A stretch of 64,000 nucleotides of DNA from Sitta carolinensis (GCA_032173965.1 CM063290.1:6523501-6587500); one strand, 5' to 3'; positions 24,433 through 37,079 are shown, counted from the stretch's first letter. Notes: generated by a model not told the origin, from the letters alone. Made by a program: numbers and translations.

Positions 24433-27400
24433 CAGAAGGTAGGAATGGTCCTGGAGATCCAGGAAGGTTGGATCTATTCTGCTTTGACCCTAAATCTTCT
24501 GGGACACAGGGAAAACTCTGGAACTGTCTTTGCCACAGCCCTGCAGTTTTGTGGGTGCTCCCTGGGACCCGGCAGCACCTCTCTTCATTCCCCCGTGCCC
24601 CCTCCGTGCAGACCCCCCTGGGCAGGCTGTCCCTGGAATCCACCTCTAGGTGCTGCTATACTACCAGCTATGGATTTCCCGGCAGGAAAAACGGGAAAGA
24701 GATGGCAGCAACTTCTTCATGTTGCAGGAGGAAACTGCAGTAGTTCTGGATCACCAAAATATGCCTTTTTTTAAAGCATCGTGTTAATTCTTGCGTAAAG
24801 CAGCACACCGGGCACAGCTATCCCTCCACATCTCCGGCAGGGATTGCGGCAGAGGGGACAAGGCTGAGCATCACCTTCTGCATCTTATTTTGCCTGAGGG
24901 ACAGCTGTAGTTTAGCTTTTCACACAAAGGAAAAAGAGGTTAAACTGAACTATTGGCATTGTCAGGGTAGGAGTTAACCCTGCCAGGTCAGGAGCAAGGA
25001 CACGAGTGATTTGTCACAGGCAGCAGTAATGCACATGGGGCTCATTCTGGAGAGTGAGGCTTAAGACTTCAGGCATTAGCAAATTAGCATTTTGCCTAAT
25101 TAGATATTGATCACTATCACAAAGCATGTCATGACCACTGTAAGCTTACCACAGTGTGATGGAAAATTAGAATATGTACCAGAAAGCCATTAATCCCTTC
25201 TCCTCCAGGAACTTTACTCAGACGTTTAGTCAACCTACAAGTCCTATCCTGCTGTTTCCTAAATGAGTGAAAAACATTCCCTTGTTTCCCAAGAGCAACC
25301 TCAGTTTTTCTCTTTGCTGCCATACAATGATTTTCACCTTGCATTAGGGTAAGGTGCTGTTCCTCCTTTCCTGATGCCCCAAAGTACACAAATTCAAGGT
25401 GTCCCATACCCAGCTGATCCCATGCCAGCTGTTACAATTGAGGAAGAGGATTTTGTGTCCCCACCATCCAGAGATGCTGTATCAACTGTTTTCCTCTATG
25501 AGTCCCATGCTGTGCAGGACTTAACATTAGCTCCTCGTGGTCAGATGAACCCTCAGCACCACCCCACTAATGTGCTGCTAGCATTGTAACAGTGGATAAT
25601 AGACCTCCCTGTCCCTTGGTAATGAGAATTATCAAAGCTCACCTTGCATCCCTGATAGTACATGTAGGCTTATATAAGTGATTTATTCCTATATGTACTG
25701 CTGAGAGAAAGAAGCAAGAAGGCTGTGCCTCTCATAAGTTTACCCTGGTTCAGCTGGTCTGCAGGACCTGTCTGAAAATGCCCATAGGACACTGTATTTC
25801 CTTTGAAACATTAATCTCAGCTTAGGGCAGGGATGGTGTGTGATCAGGCACAAACCTTGGAGAGCAGCTCTTTAATTTTTCTATCTGGGAACTCTCCTTT
25901 CAACTGATTCATTTAGTGCCTATATGTGATCTCTGGTGGTCTTTGCATGCTGAAATGTGAGAGTCGTGCATGCTGCTCATAGGATGGGAAGGTCTCAGAC
26001 ATGCCATGAGAATTAGCTGGGTGGCAGAGATGCTCTGTTAGGGTGCAGTGTTGGGAGCAACCAGAAGGTGCTCCTCTGGAGCATAGTCCAACACAGGTGA
26101 TCCTGAGACACAGGAGGCAACACCTCGAGGGAGGAAAAGCCTTGTTACCCTTTTCATGTTTAGCTCTTCAGCATATAGAAAACAGTGCCTGGCAGGAACC
26201 ACAGATCCAGCTGCAGCAGTGTCCAGGCTATCCAGCAGGAATATTGAACTGGGTAAGAGGCCCTGGCCAGATACAGAAAACAGCTTTGCATGGAGATGAA
26301 CATGCAAAAGAATGGCCCCTATCCACTGCTCTGCCATGCCAAACCATGTCCTAAATGAGAAACAGTGCTTGAGAAACAGCAGGGAGCAAGAGGTACCTTG
26401 GAGCCTGTACCACAGGCTGTGGTGCCTCCCTGACAGGGCTCTGGGCAGCTTCCCTGCAGGAAGAACCGAGATCTCCGTTTCTCCTTTCTCTGTAATGAAT
26501 GAGAACGTTTGCTCCGAGTCACTCAGGGAGTTGGGATGGAAGCTGAGCCCTGGGTGGGGGTATCTGAGTTCTCTCCTGGTGCCTGAGCTCTGTCTGGGAG
26601 CTGGCACTGCTCTTTCAGCCACTGCTGGCTCCCACAACCCACACAGGACTGCCACGGCCCACTGAGCTTTCAGTGCTGAGCAGCTCCCCACGAAAGTGCA
26701 TTTTGCAGCACTTTCCCTGCAGCCTAATCCAGAGCCATGCTCTTACCCTGCCTTTGCCAGCCCCCTCATTCCTATGCAGCTCCACACAGCGGATGGCAAA
26801 CTTCTCCTTGGTGTGAACACACAGCCTCCAGGCAAAACTCCCACAGCAAAGTGCAGCTTCCTGGGGCTGATCAGGGAAAAGGCATCTGGGGAATCCGGAC
26901 CTGATGCCTGCAGAGACATTGATATCCCAAAATATTCTGCTGTCCCTAAACATTGGACATTGCTTCCCTGACTGACCCAGCTGCCATCTCTGCCCACGCA
27001 TGAAGCCACTCCTGATGAATAAATAGATAGACAGGCTTTCCAGATATTATGTTGTATAGAAACAATCCTGACTTCTCATTTATGAGCCAAATCCTCACAC
27101 TTCCCCCTGTGTGAGCACAGGCAAACTCCAGCTTCTTTGCATTTGGAACTGGAATGTTATTTCTAATTTTTATGGTTTTTGTTGTTACTGCTGCTGGTGT
27201 TTGGGGGTTGAGTGAAAAGGAGAGAAGGCAGTTTACGCTTTTCAATAATAGGATGTGTCTGTGGGCATGTTCTGCATCTAAGTCAGTGTAACTGATATCT
27301 GGGAAGTTTTTTTTTCTGGAAAAGAATGGGTACCAAACCCTGTCTTCTTAAGCACTACAGGCATCATCTCTTGCCCTGTCTTGCAGTACCTCCTGTAATT

Positions 27401-30400
27401 AGCTTTTACATTAGAACTCAGAGTCCATTTTCTGTGTCAGACAATGCCTCAGCAAATTTTGGCTAAAGATTGAGCATTGGTATCTGTGGGAATTGAGCCA
27501 GAATTTATAGCAGAAACGCAGGTTCCATTTTTTCTCTGAATTATATTTTAGCAAATGTCAGCGGGTGTGATAATTACTTGCTGGATGAAATATACTTTTT
27601 AAATAATGTAATTTGTTCCAAAAACACTGTTTCTGGTGTTTTCTCCAATGTTTTTTTATTAATGACACCTCACAATCTGAGAAACTGGGTCTTTTCCTTT
27701 CCAGTCTTTAAAAGGAACGAAAGGCTGCGTTTGGGGTTACTAACTCAGACTCACTGCAAGCTTCCCTAAAATACAGATACAGTTATCTGCTTTTATTGCA
27801 GCAGATGCTCTTACAAGACCTCCCGTGACTCTGTGTTACTCTGGCCAATGATTGCCGTGAGCTACACAGTGCAATCAGAGGAAGGGCTGTTGAACAAGCC
27901 CAGGCTCTTGGGCACACCCGGGCTGTCCTCCTCAGTGCTGGTGGCATCCCCCCACCTCACACTGCTGACCTGGTGGGAACCCAGCAAGGCAGAGCCTGCT
28001 CATAGCTGAGCCCAGCTTCCCTGTAGCTGGAAAACACTTTCAATCTGAAGAACAATCACTGCTAAAAATGGATTCGGGTCAGCTTTTCACTGTTTTCTTG
28101 CAGTCAGGACATTCAGTGATTTGTCCTAGGCTGGGAGCACACTTTCTCTGCCCAGGGTGGACAGGCAGTTTCCTTTATCAGGAGTCTCCCCATGTCACAC
28201 ATGTCACAGCTGTCATTCCGGCCCCTCTATGTTCTGCATTCTTGTATCTGCTTTACTTTTTATTGAGTTGATCCTTAAAATCCTTCTCAGCAAAAAATCT
28301 AACAGTTGCCACAATGACTGGGTGACATCTGTGACCATCTCAGTCAGAGGCAGCTGAACCCAGCTTTAATTCCTTCCTACCCCACTCTCTCCTCTTTTTC
28401 CGTCTCTACAACTGAGTGTAGGCTCACACAACACAGAGGTTCAGTTGAGAAGAACTGAGGGAAAAAGATCAAATGCACATCAGTTATTTTTACTGTAGGT
28501 GAGGCATCTATTCATATGACAAATCGCTCATTTTCTGAGAACACAGACTATATTCAACATGGGGGAACCATCCCTGTGCACATGCAGGAGGCTGGGTCAT
28601 CCACCGCAGACATTTGAGGCTCTCAGAGGCTGTGAGGGTCTGGCACTCACTGTGCCTGTTGGCCCAGTCTCTGAACACTGATGTAAAATAGATGCTGTGC
28701 CACCTCTCAGTCACAGATATTTTCTGTCAAATGCCTGAGATCCAAACGTATGTAATATGAGGGCTGATTATGCTCCTGCATGTTTTCTAACAAATTATTT
28801 CTTAGAAATAAAGCACTAAACAAATGGGAATTATAATGAAACAAGATGACAATGATAATGCCATTGTAAGTATCTGGAGTAATGATGGGGCTAGATCAGA
28901 TAATGAAGGTGTAAAATGGATAAACATTGGCATCTCTAATTCCCATAATAAATTCTAGGACATTGAAAAACTGCATGATATCAACAAATAAACAGTTCAT
29001 AACACTAACAATAACAACCTCATAGAAAAAAAACCGATATTTAGAATGCTAGTCATTGAAGGAAAGTGTTCCAAAATGTAGAAACTACTCCAGGACCACA
29101 TAAAATGGATATTTGCATCATGAAAAATAATCAGAGCAATTCTCCTGCTATTCCTCAGCTTCTTGGCTTATGCTGGTATCTCACAAAGCACCTTTTGCTC
29201 TTTTGGTTTCATCCTCGCACGTGCAATCAGGGTGACAACTGTTAAAGATAAGAGTGACATTAATTCCCATAGCTTTGACATTAGCAAATTCTCTGCAGAT
29301 CCCTCTGCCTGACAGGCAGGAAACTTTGTTAACAAAACGTGCAACGCCGCTTAAAAGTCCCCGTGTTTACAACGATGAGGGGAAAGGAAAGGATGTTCTG
29401 TGGCAGCATCTCAGGGATGTGGAGCACCGTGGGCTGCTGCTGCTTTGCCCACTTGGTCCTCTCTCACCCAACACGATGGGAGCAGCAGAGGTGACAGGAC
29501 AGCGAGCTGCAGCACGGGTGCCTCGGGATGGCAGCCCCGCAGGGAAAGGCTCCAGAGCTGCACCCAGCCCCGCAGCAGCACATTCGGATCACCTTCCAGC
29601 CTGCTGGCTCGGAGAGGAAAGGCATGGATATATCTCTCTTCACCATCCAATCCTCACCTCAGAACTCGCTGTTTGGCCAAAATTAAACCAACAAATCTGC
29701 TGAGGTCCAACAGCCCCAGATTTAGCAATATATTGTAATAAGCTGTACCAGCTCTGCAGAGTCCCTCTGGATGTCACCGGGGAGAAAGAGCAAAGGAGTG
29801 AAACCAGATATCCGTCAGCATTAGCAGATTAATAACAATGTCTCACAGAAGGCAGGGCTGTGAGTTATCCCTCTCCTTCAGAGCTTCCTCATCATTTTGC
29901 AGCAAGGGAACCAAGGCACAGCAGAGGAGTTGGTAAAAGAGATTCCTTTAACCATCAGCTCATCCTCCAGGGACAGCTGCCCCTGCAAGAGGGCAGCCCA
30001 GCTTAGTGCCCTGACACCAGCCCCAGCCCAGGGGGGTCTCAGCAGCCCCCTCCTCCTGCCCTGCTGTCAGGGCTTGGCTCCGCAGCAGATGTGGTACGTT
30101 TGCAAGTGATAGCCACCCCTGTCATATACAGAAATTAATTTCTCAGACAAAAATCTGTTTTATTGGGAATGAAAATGAGCAGCAGACCCATCAACACAAG
30201 CACAAGTGTGTGGCCAGCAGGACAGAAACAACATTTGTGATTAAGCAGCCTTTCCCACTGTTCCCTTCCTCCACATATGATAATTCAGTTATGGTGCCAT
30301 TTTTCCAAGACAACTAAGTGCACATATTTTTCTCTTTTTAGTTGACTGCTGCAGAGTGGCTACACTTGAGAAAATTAGTTTTTATCATTTTAATAATCTA

Positions 30401-31136
30401 ATTTTCATAAACCTTTTAACGCAAAAACAAAAACTACTTAACGCACAGCAAGATAATTAATATTGAAAATAGACTCTGCAGGGGAACTGTAGTACCTGCT
30501 GCCTTGAATTAGGCTCCCAGAATAATGAATTAGCCAGGAACTTTAAGTAAGTTTGTAGGAACAGTATAAACAGTACCAACACAAACACCACTTTCACTTG
30601 ATTTAGACAGATCGCATCAAGAAGCTACTTAATATGTTGATAGCTTGACTTTGAGAATAACTTCACCAGTGTCCCTGCTGGAAATGTAGTGACTCTTAAA
30701 AAACAAAATCATTCATATTCAGAATTCCCACTCTAGAGGTGACAGCAAAAAATGTAATTACTTACATGGCCTGAAGAAGAGACTTTGCCTTTTCCCTTAC
30801 CCCACCAAGCCATATTGGCGTGAGGGAAGGGTTTGCAGCTGGAACAGGGAATGGGGCAAACCACCTTAGCTCTGCTCCTCACCCCCAGGACAACTGTCCA
30901 GTTTGGACCAGGGGGCCAGGATGAGGCTCTCTGCTGCCCTAAGGGAGTGGCAAAGGTGGATATTCCCTTTCCTGGCAAACAGTAAGTTTTTCAGTTTTTT
31001 TGGTTTGTTTTTTTTTCATAGAGTGTGGGGAGAGATAGCAACTAATCCTTTCTGCTGAACACATGTACCCCTAAGCAATGTAACATAATTCATTAATGCC
31101 AGCAGAGACTGAAAGGGCCCTTAAATGCCAAAAATA
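24433..31136. other. Non-coding stretch, no gene recognised
   Basis: Mixed composition. GC-richer patches at about 24540-24680, 26400-26800, 29380-29620 and 29960-30090 hold chance open frames, the longest being 217 codons on the minus strand at 26038-26691. None has a recognisable family and most are overlapped by frames on the other strand. AT-rich, TAAT-rich sequence at about 28790-29060 and 30330-30660 has the texture of non-coding regulatory DNA. Confidence 0.45.
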
Positions 31137-31200
31137 ATGTGTGTACTTATAGAGCACTTAACACCTTCAAAGTACTATACAAATATTAACTAATTATTTA
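31137..31200 (+). mobile_element. Candidate ancient MIR/CORE-SINE-like fragment
   Basis: Sequence such as TTATAGAGCACTTAACACC, then AGTACTATACAAATATTAACTAATTA, resembles the conserved stretch of amniote MIR-type SINEs (TTATAGAGCGC...CAAAGCGCTTTACAAACATTAACTAATTA). The fragment is short and heavily diverged. The family name is a resemblance by eye. Confidence 0.42.
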
Positions 31201-31222
31201 AGGAAATAATTATTTAAGGAAC
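31191..31222. repeat. 16-bp tandem duplication at the end of the MIR-like fragment
   Basis: TAATTATTTAAGGAAA is followed directly by a near-identical copy (31207-31222). The duplicated unit overlaps the end of the MIR-like fragment. Confidence 0.8.
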
Positions 31223-32340
31223 TAATTACTGACAGCAAGAGGTTTACTGCTTTTTCTGAGCATCAGGGGTATGCCAGGAATCCTTTGAAGGACCCTGATG
31301 CATTTTCTGGGACTGCAGCTTGCTCTGGGGGGGCAAATGGATGATGTTTTGTGGTGGGAGCCCAACTCTAGCTTGTCTGGCCCATGGGACAACGCTCAGC
31401 TCAGGAGGACCCAGTGGCAGTGCTCCCTGTCCTCACCCAGTCCCTGCACCCATATTTCACAAGGGACCATTTCCAGAAACGACCCCTCCAATCTCTCTGG
31501 CAGGCAGGATGCACAATCTGCATGATTAATAAGTGTGCACAAAAAGTTTTTTGTCTGCCACCATTACAGTCACTTCACAAGGGACTGCTCAAAGATGTGA
31601 GGTTAAAATCCTGTGCTGGAATACGAAACGGTGGGAGGGGAATCAAACAAGAATGCAGATTCGTTTAAAGCTCATCAGGGAATGATAAGGATAGGAAAAA
31701 ATATCAGAGGAAATTAATGCTGTCAAAGGGTTTAAAGGGAATATGAAAGATTCTTATTATATGAGTATCGGGGAAGACAAGCGCAAATCCTAGACAGACA
31801 TTATGTCCATTAATTAGTAAACTATGTTGGTATGAAAATAAAGATGACTAGAATCTATCTTTAATGAGACAGATAAAAAAAAAAGTGAACAATTCAGAAA
31901 TGAGGAAAAGCCAATAAAATACCTTTTTTTAGTAGCATATAAGAAAACACTTCAAGAAAAACGAGCTGATACCTCAATCAGGCTGATACAGATCAGCCTA
32001 TGTTATTGGGGGAAGTGGTGAATATGCCATGGTGCATGTGATTACTCCTCCTAATTAGCGACCAGAAGACTAAGAATTGATTAAAGAAAAGGCTATACAG
32101 ACACTTAAAATGGGAAATAAATTATCCCAAACACTATTTTCTGGATATCTACCTAATACCCTTTTTAAACCACTCATCAGTGCTCTGGAAGGGGGTGAAG
32201 GTGAGGAAAGGCACCAGGGACCCATCAAGTGTCCTTGCACTGTCCCTGGGAGCTCCTTCCAAGGCTGCCATGAGACTGCAGGCAGGAGCTGCCCATGCTG
32301 GCCAGGCCCTGCCCTGGGAGAGGCAGCTGGCAGGAGCAGG
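31223..32340. other. Non-coding stretch leading into the minisatellite
   Basis: Short open frames at 31298-31668 overlap in all three plus frames, which argues against real coding. The part at 31680-32060 is AT-rich and featureless. The part at about 32180-32340 becomes GC-rich just before the repeat. Confidence 0.5.
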
Positions 32341-32632
32341 AGAGGGAATGAGGCAGGGAACAGGGCAGGGAACGGGGCAGGGAACAGGGCAGGGAATGGG
32401 GCAGGGAACAGGGCAGGGAATGGGGCAGGGAACGGGACAGGGAATGGGGCAGGGAACAGGATAGGGAATGGGGCAGGGAACAGGGCAGGGAACAGGATAT
32501 GGAACGGGGCAGGGAATGGGACAGGGAATGGGGCAGGGAACGGGACGGGGAATGGGGCAGGGAATGGGACAGGGAGCAGGATAGGGAACAGGGTAGGGAG
32601 CAGGATAGGGAGCAGAATAGGGAGCAGGATCC
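32341..32632 (+). repeat. G-rich minisatellite, 12-bp unit GGGAACAGGGCA
   Basis: About 24 units of a 12-bp motif made of two related hexamers (GGGAAC/GGGAAT plus GGGGCA/AGGGCA). Variants such as GGATAGGGAGCA dominate the 3' end (32570-32632). Because 12 is a multiple of three and the unit lacks stops, open frames run through it in all plus frames (Ala-Gly-Asn-Gly-, Gly-Gln-Gly-Thr- and Arg-Glu-Trp-Asp-type repeats). Minus frames (Pro-Phe-Pro-Ala-type and Ser-Leu-Pro-His-type) are also open. These are artefacts. The plus strand has a G3 or G4 run every few bases and so has strong G-quadruplex potential. Confidence 0.95.
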
Positions 32633-33019
32633 TCTGCAGGCAGTGCTGAGGCAGAAATGCCAGCACAGGGCTCTCTGTGGTCTCTTGGGTGGCCTCAGAA
32701 CAACAAAAGGGCTTTTGCTTTCACCAGCTGGAGGGACCACAACCCCTGGCTTCAGGAAGTTGCACCTAGGCTGCTGTACAGGATCCCAACATTTTGGGAC
32801 AGAAATGACAAGTCAGTATTTTCACCTGGGCTTGCATTGGTACAATAATGACAGACCTGCCAGTTAGCTGAGCCCACAGTAGAATTAGCACAACAGTGCC
32901 CCTCAAACACCCGTTTTTAGAGGTGTTGACACATCCAGCTACCTCAGAGACAACTCTGGTCACACCTGAGAGTTGGGACCAGCAGCACAGAGCCTCCATC
33001 AGCACTGGTCTAGCAAGAA
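32633..33019. other. Non-coding stretch between minisatellite and LINE
   Basis: Nothing recognised. It may include more-decayed 5' parts of the downstream LINE, because the reading order of LINE-like residues begins at about 33010, but I cannot show this. Confidence 0.45.
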
Positions 33020-34345
33020 TAAATCTCACCAGACAAACTTGATTGCTTTTCTGATAGAAAAAGAAAATTAACAGATGAAGGGAATGCTGGAGCTGTAATA
33101 TATTTGCATCTGAGCAGTGCATTTGATATTGTGCCTCATGAAATCTTTCTAGAAAAATTAATTTAAATCAGCTTGAAGATGAACACTGTCTTCTTAATTG
33201 AAAACAGTCTGGAAGGCCATAATGAGAAGCTGACAGGGAGTGGCAAAGCATGGAGGTGAAGATGAGGAGACTGTAGAACTACAAAGCTTACTCATAATTT
33301 ATATTTAATATCTTCACTCTTCACCCAGAAATGGTGAAGGAAACAACATTTTAATAAGATATGCAGATGAGATGAAACTAGGAGGAATTAAATCTTCCAC
33401 AAAAGATGAAACAGATCCAGAGAGAAGCAGCTGGGTCAGGACAGTATAAAATGCATTCAGGGTTAGTTACAGAGCAGGATACTGTGACCAGTTCCCCGTT
33501 TATAGGAACAAACAGATCATTAGTTTTCATCGGTAGGAGGAAAGGAGGTCTGGGTTCATAATTTTGTGAGTCTCCTTCTGTGGATATGAGTTTTGTGAGC
33601 CTGAAGGCTTATGAAAATCCACTTCTACCCCAGCATGCTGTACAACTTGGATATTTGGATATTTTCTAAGTCAGTGACATAAGGCAGTATTTGACTTCCA
33701 CATGGGTGACATTTTCAGACTGCTGTCTTCAGGACAGATGTGCATACTCAATAATACTTGCTTTAAAAAATAGAATTTCTATTTCCTATCTATCAGGCAT
33801 AATAGCCTGCTAAACATCTGAAACAGAACAGCAGAAATACAGATGAATTCCATCTACTCTTTTCAAACTTGTGGGCACAAGTTAGAACCAAGTTAGAAAT
33901 GAGCCATGGCAAGAAAAGGGCAGTGCAGTTTGGGGCAGGACAGGCTCAGATCACCTTGGTGCTCTTCTGCTCTTTCTACACCTGGAACATTGTGTTCGGT
34001 TCTGGGAAGCTCATTAGCAAGGAGATATTGAAAAATTGTAGTGAGTTCAGAGAAGAGTAACAAAAATTACCAAGGGGATAGAAAGATTCATTTATAAAGG
34101 AAGATTAAAGGAACTAAATCAGTACTGGAAGAACTGAATCTGTAATACACTCAGAGAAAAATGGCAACAGAGAGATGTTACAATCTAGTGCTGAAAGGTA
34201 CAAATGCCAAAGACACGGAAGAATTATATGGTGGGGGGTAAAAGGAAGTATGAGAATTGGAAATGAGAAAGGGAAACAGATTAAATATCCAGAAAGAATT
34301 CCTGACAAAGGAACTCTTGTGTGTTGCAACACTAGAAGTTAAAGT
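33020..34345 (+). mobile_element. Decayed CR1-clade LINE, reverse-transcriptase and C-terminal part of ORF2
   Basis: The coding remains are shattered by stops and frameshifts, but the motif order of a CR1-clade ORF2 is intact. QTNLIAF at about 33030-33050 corresponds to the conserved TNL-AFYD block. SAFDIVPHEIFLEKL at 33116-33160 matches SKAFDTVPH..LLEKL. YADEMKLGG at 33360-33386 is the FADDTKLGG catalytic block, with the second Asp replaced by Glu. LHLEHCVRFW at 33976-34005 matches RPHLEYCVQFW. VQRRVTKITKGI at 34045-34080 and RLNIQKEFLTKE at 34278-34313 match the C-terminal VQRRATK and RLDIRKxFFT blocks. These lie in at least two frames. The 33.4-33.86 kb part is hardly recognisable. The copy is a dead molecular fossil, and its divergence suggests an old subfamily (CR1/L3-like). 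Confidence 0.85.
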
Positions 34346-37079
34346 GGAGAAAAAGCCAGAAGATGTGCAATGAGGGGGATCACCCAGTCCCCCAGAGAGC
34401 CAGGAGATCACTGTGCTGCCCCTGTTCCCCCCGGGATGGGCACAAATCCCCTTCTGTGGGTGAGATGAGAGCAACTGATGTATGAATATGTATGAGACTA
34501 TTGTTGTTCACTGTGAGCTGAGGTGACAGTGTCGTTTCCTTCATATAATTTCAAATTTCCTCCAGTAAGCATTTGTTCAGAATGGAGAATTTGGATTCTG
34601 GTCTCTGGGCAATTTTCCCCTTGATTATCTGAGAGATTTAATGCTTGGTGGTACCGCTGGGACCAGACACTCACAGAGGTTTTCTTCTCTGTGTAAAATT
34701 TCCAGTTTAATCTCCCACACTTATAGTCACTTGTCATCACTCTAGAGAAGTGCTCTGAGCCAACAGCATCAAACTCAGGGCAGATATCCTTTATGCCTTG
34801 TCCAAGCCAATACAGAACCTTCCTCAGGATTTCAGCCACTTAAGGGTTGTGTGGTTGATGAAACACAGCAGCTTGGCTTTCTCATCTCTTTTGTTTGACT
34901 TCATACTCTCATGCATTGCTTTCACCTCTCAAGTATTGATTAAGTCAGGCCAAAGCCTTGTTCTGATCAGTGCAGCACAGTTTGCACTGTCACACACGTG
35001 AGCCCACTGTGCCTGGTTTTGTGAACATGAGTTATCTGGTTCCACAATGAGTCAAGGTCTGCAAGCTTTAGCTGAGATCAGCTCTTATGTGTTCTGTATC
35101 ACCTGTGCTCTCTTCAGGAGTAATTTTCTGTGCATTAGAAAATGTAGTTTGGCCCTCCCCCACTCCTAATGGTAGTTAATTAAACCGATTCATGTGAAGT
35201 AAACCACCTTCCATGAATGATTGAACAAAGAGAAAGATTGGATAGCTGCACATCAACCTTGGATATAAGCTCATAGATCAGAGGAAAAAAAGTGGAAATT
35301 AATTAAATTAAGCATCTTTGGGAGTACTGCTTGCCCCCACTCAAAATGTAGAATCTAGAAGGAGACACACTTTTAGAACAGAGAGCTGAATTCTTCTCTC
35401 CTGCACCAGGTGAAACTCCTAAAATGGGCAAAGCCTGTAGGGAGCTTATCTGGAGAGGAAGCACAGACCTGCTCCATGAACAGTGGCAGCCAGTGGGGCG
35501 AACTGTGCCTGCCTGGTTCCCAGCAGCTGTCAAGTGTGAATTCCTCATCTTTGCATAAAGCAGAGATGGAGTCAAATGACTTTGTATAACTGTCATTTGT
35601 ATTCTGCCTCCGGATACTTTCATTCCTCTTGCTTTGAGTAATATTTTTTCAACCTTGTCTTCCCATTAAAATTTCCTCTTCATTAGAGAGCATTTCAATA
35701 TAATTTCCTCCTGAACCGAGCTCAGGGTACAGCCCAACTAATAAGAATTGCATGATCTGCATTATTATGCACACATAATCCATTATAATTGAATCTTATT
35801 CCACTTTAATTGCACGTGTTTACAAACACTGCAACAGATTATGTATTTTAGTTGATTGTGCCATTAATGATTGAAAAGTCAATGCTATTTTGTGTTAAAC
35901 CCATTTTTGGCTTGCATAACAAGAGAAACAGCATTAAACTTCTGGAGAGTCACAAGATATATTTCTAACTTTCTCTGTTTTATTTTTAAGTGTTGAGAAG
36001 AGTTCTCCCAAAACTGAAGCCATGCATCTTTAAAATTGCAACACTTTGTATCATCCAAACCACATTCAGTCTTCCAGAGTTTGGCAGGATTTTAGTTAAA
36101 CAGTTGCTCTTGGTTGAACTTGGAAGCTAAAGGTACTTTAGTGACGCTGACTTTGTTGTTTGCCATGATTTACAGCAGCCCCACCGCTCCCAGGCTGAGT
36201 GTTTCTGTATTTCCAGAGAAGAGCTTTGCACCCAGAGCTCACCCATTTCTGAGCAGGCCCCCACTGCCTGATGGGGACTTCTGCTTTTGGGCAGTGAGAT
36301 AAGGTCACCAGATACAGAATTATTTAGGAAATTGACCTCCTGAGACTTCAGATACTGAAGAGAATTGGAAAATTTGGCAGCACACTGTGCTGTTTTGGTG
36401 CAAGGTCAGTTAGATAAGGTCAATCAGGATGTTAGATCTAGCCACTGCCTAGTTTGTCATCACGTTTTGTAACAGGAACAAGGAAGCCTGATAGACCAGA
36501 ATCCCCAGAAGAAAAGAATACAAAAAACAAGTCAATATTTTTCCAAGATTTATTGAAAATGTACTTCTTTCTGCGTGCCTTTTCTCAGGTACATTTACCC
36601 CGTGTAGCTTTAACAGAGATAGAAGTGTTTTATCTGGGTTCTGTTCAGCTTTTCTTCACATATGTTTATTCTGCTGCTCTTTAAGTCTCTGTGCAGGGAA
36701 TTTCCTCACCCCAAAATCTGTCCTTCAAACATGAGTAACAGCTTGTTGAAGATACTGACAGGATCACCAATTTTAAGCATCTTGGAAAGAGTCCTCAAAA
36801 CAAACAGTAAATTTTTGTCACCACAGCATCACAAATCCAGTGGCTTTCCCTTGAGCCTGCCCTGATCCAGAAAGTCAGTAATTAGGAACTGACTTCATGG
36901 CCCCAAACATGCATATTGACATGTTAAAATTGTATTATAATTGAATAAAATATTATTACACCAGTGAAAGAGAAAGGGTTTGTCTGAGAGGAAGACAGGT
37001 TTTGGCAGAAATCAAGATGCAGGTGATGTGCTCAGCATCCTCAGGACGTGATTGTTTATGTCTTTGACAATAAATAATA
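34346..37079. other. Non-coding stretch, TAAT-rich block at 35640-35960
   Basis: No recognisable gene. Open frames reach 113 codons and lack domains. The part at 35640-35960 is AT-rich, complex and full of TAAT/ATTA cores, a texture common in conserved enhancers. Three AGGTCA half-sites lie at 36302-36307, 36403-36408 and 36417-36422. Confidence 0.45.

Noticed and set aside
24163..24774. 203-codon plus-strand open frame
   Set aside because: Contains a 16-bp tandem repeat, has competing frames on both strands and no known domain.
26038..26691. 217-codon minus-strand open frame
   Set aside because: GC-richer stretch with overlapping plus-strand frames, no recognisable domain, no promoter or splice context.
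30907..30917. CCAGGGGGCC, CTCF-like core
   Set aside because: Only about 10 of 14 core positions fit the CTCF consensus; too weak to call.
32070..32740. Long open frames on both strands (190 codons plus; 198 and 171 codons minus) with repetitive Pro-Phe, Ser-Leu or Gly-Asn composition
   Set aside because: They are the stop-free reading of a 12-bp minisatellite, open in several frames at once, with no unique domain.
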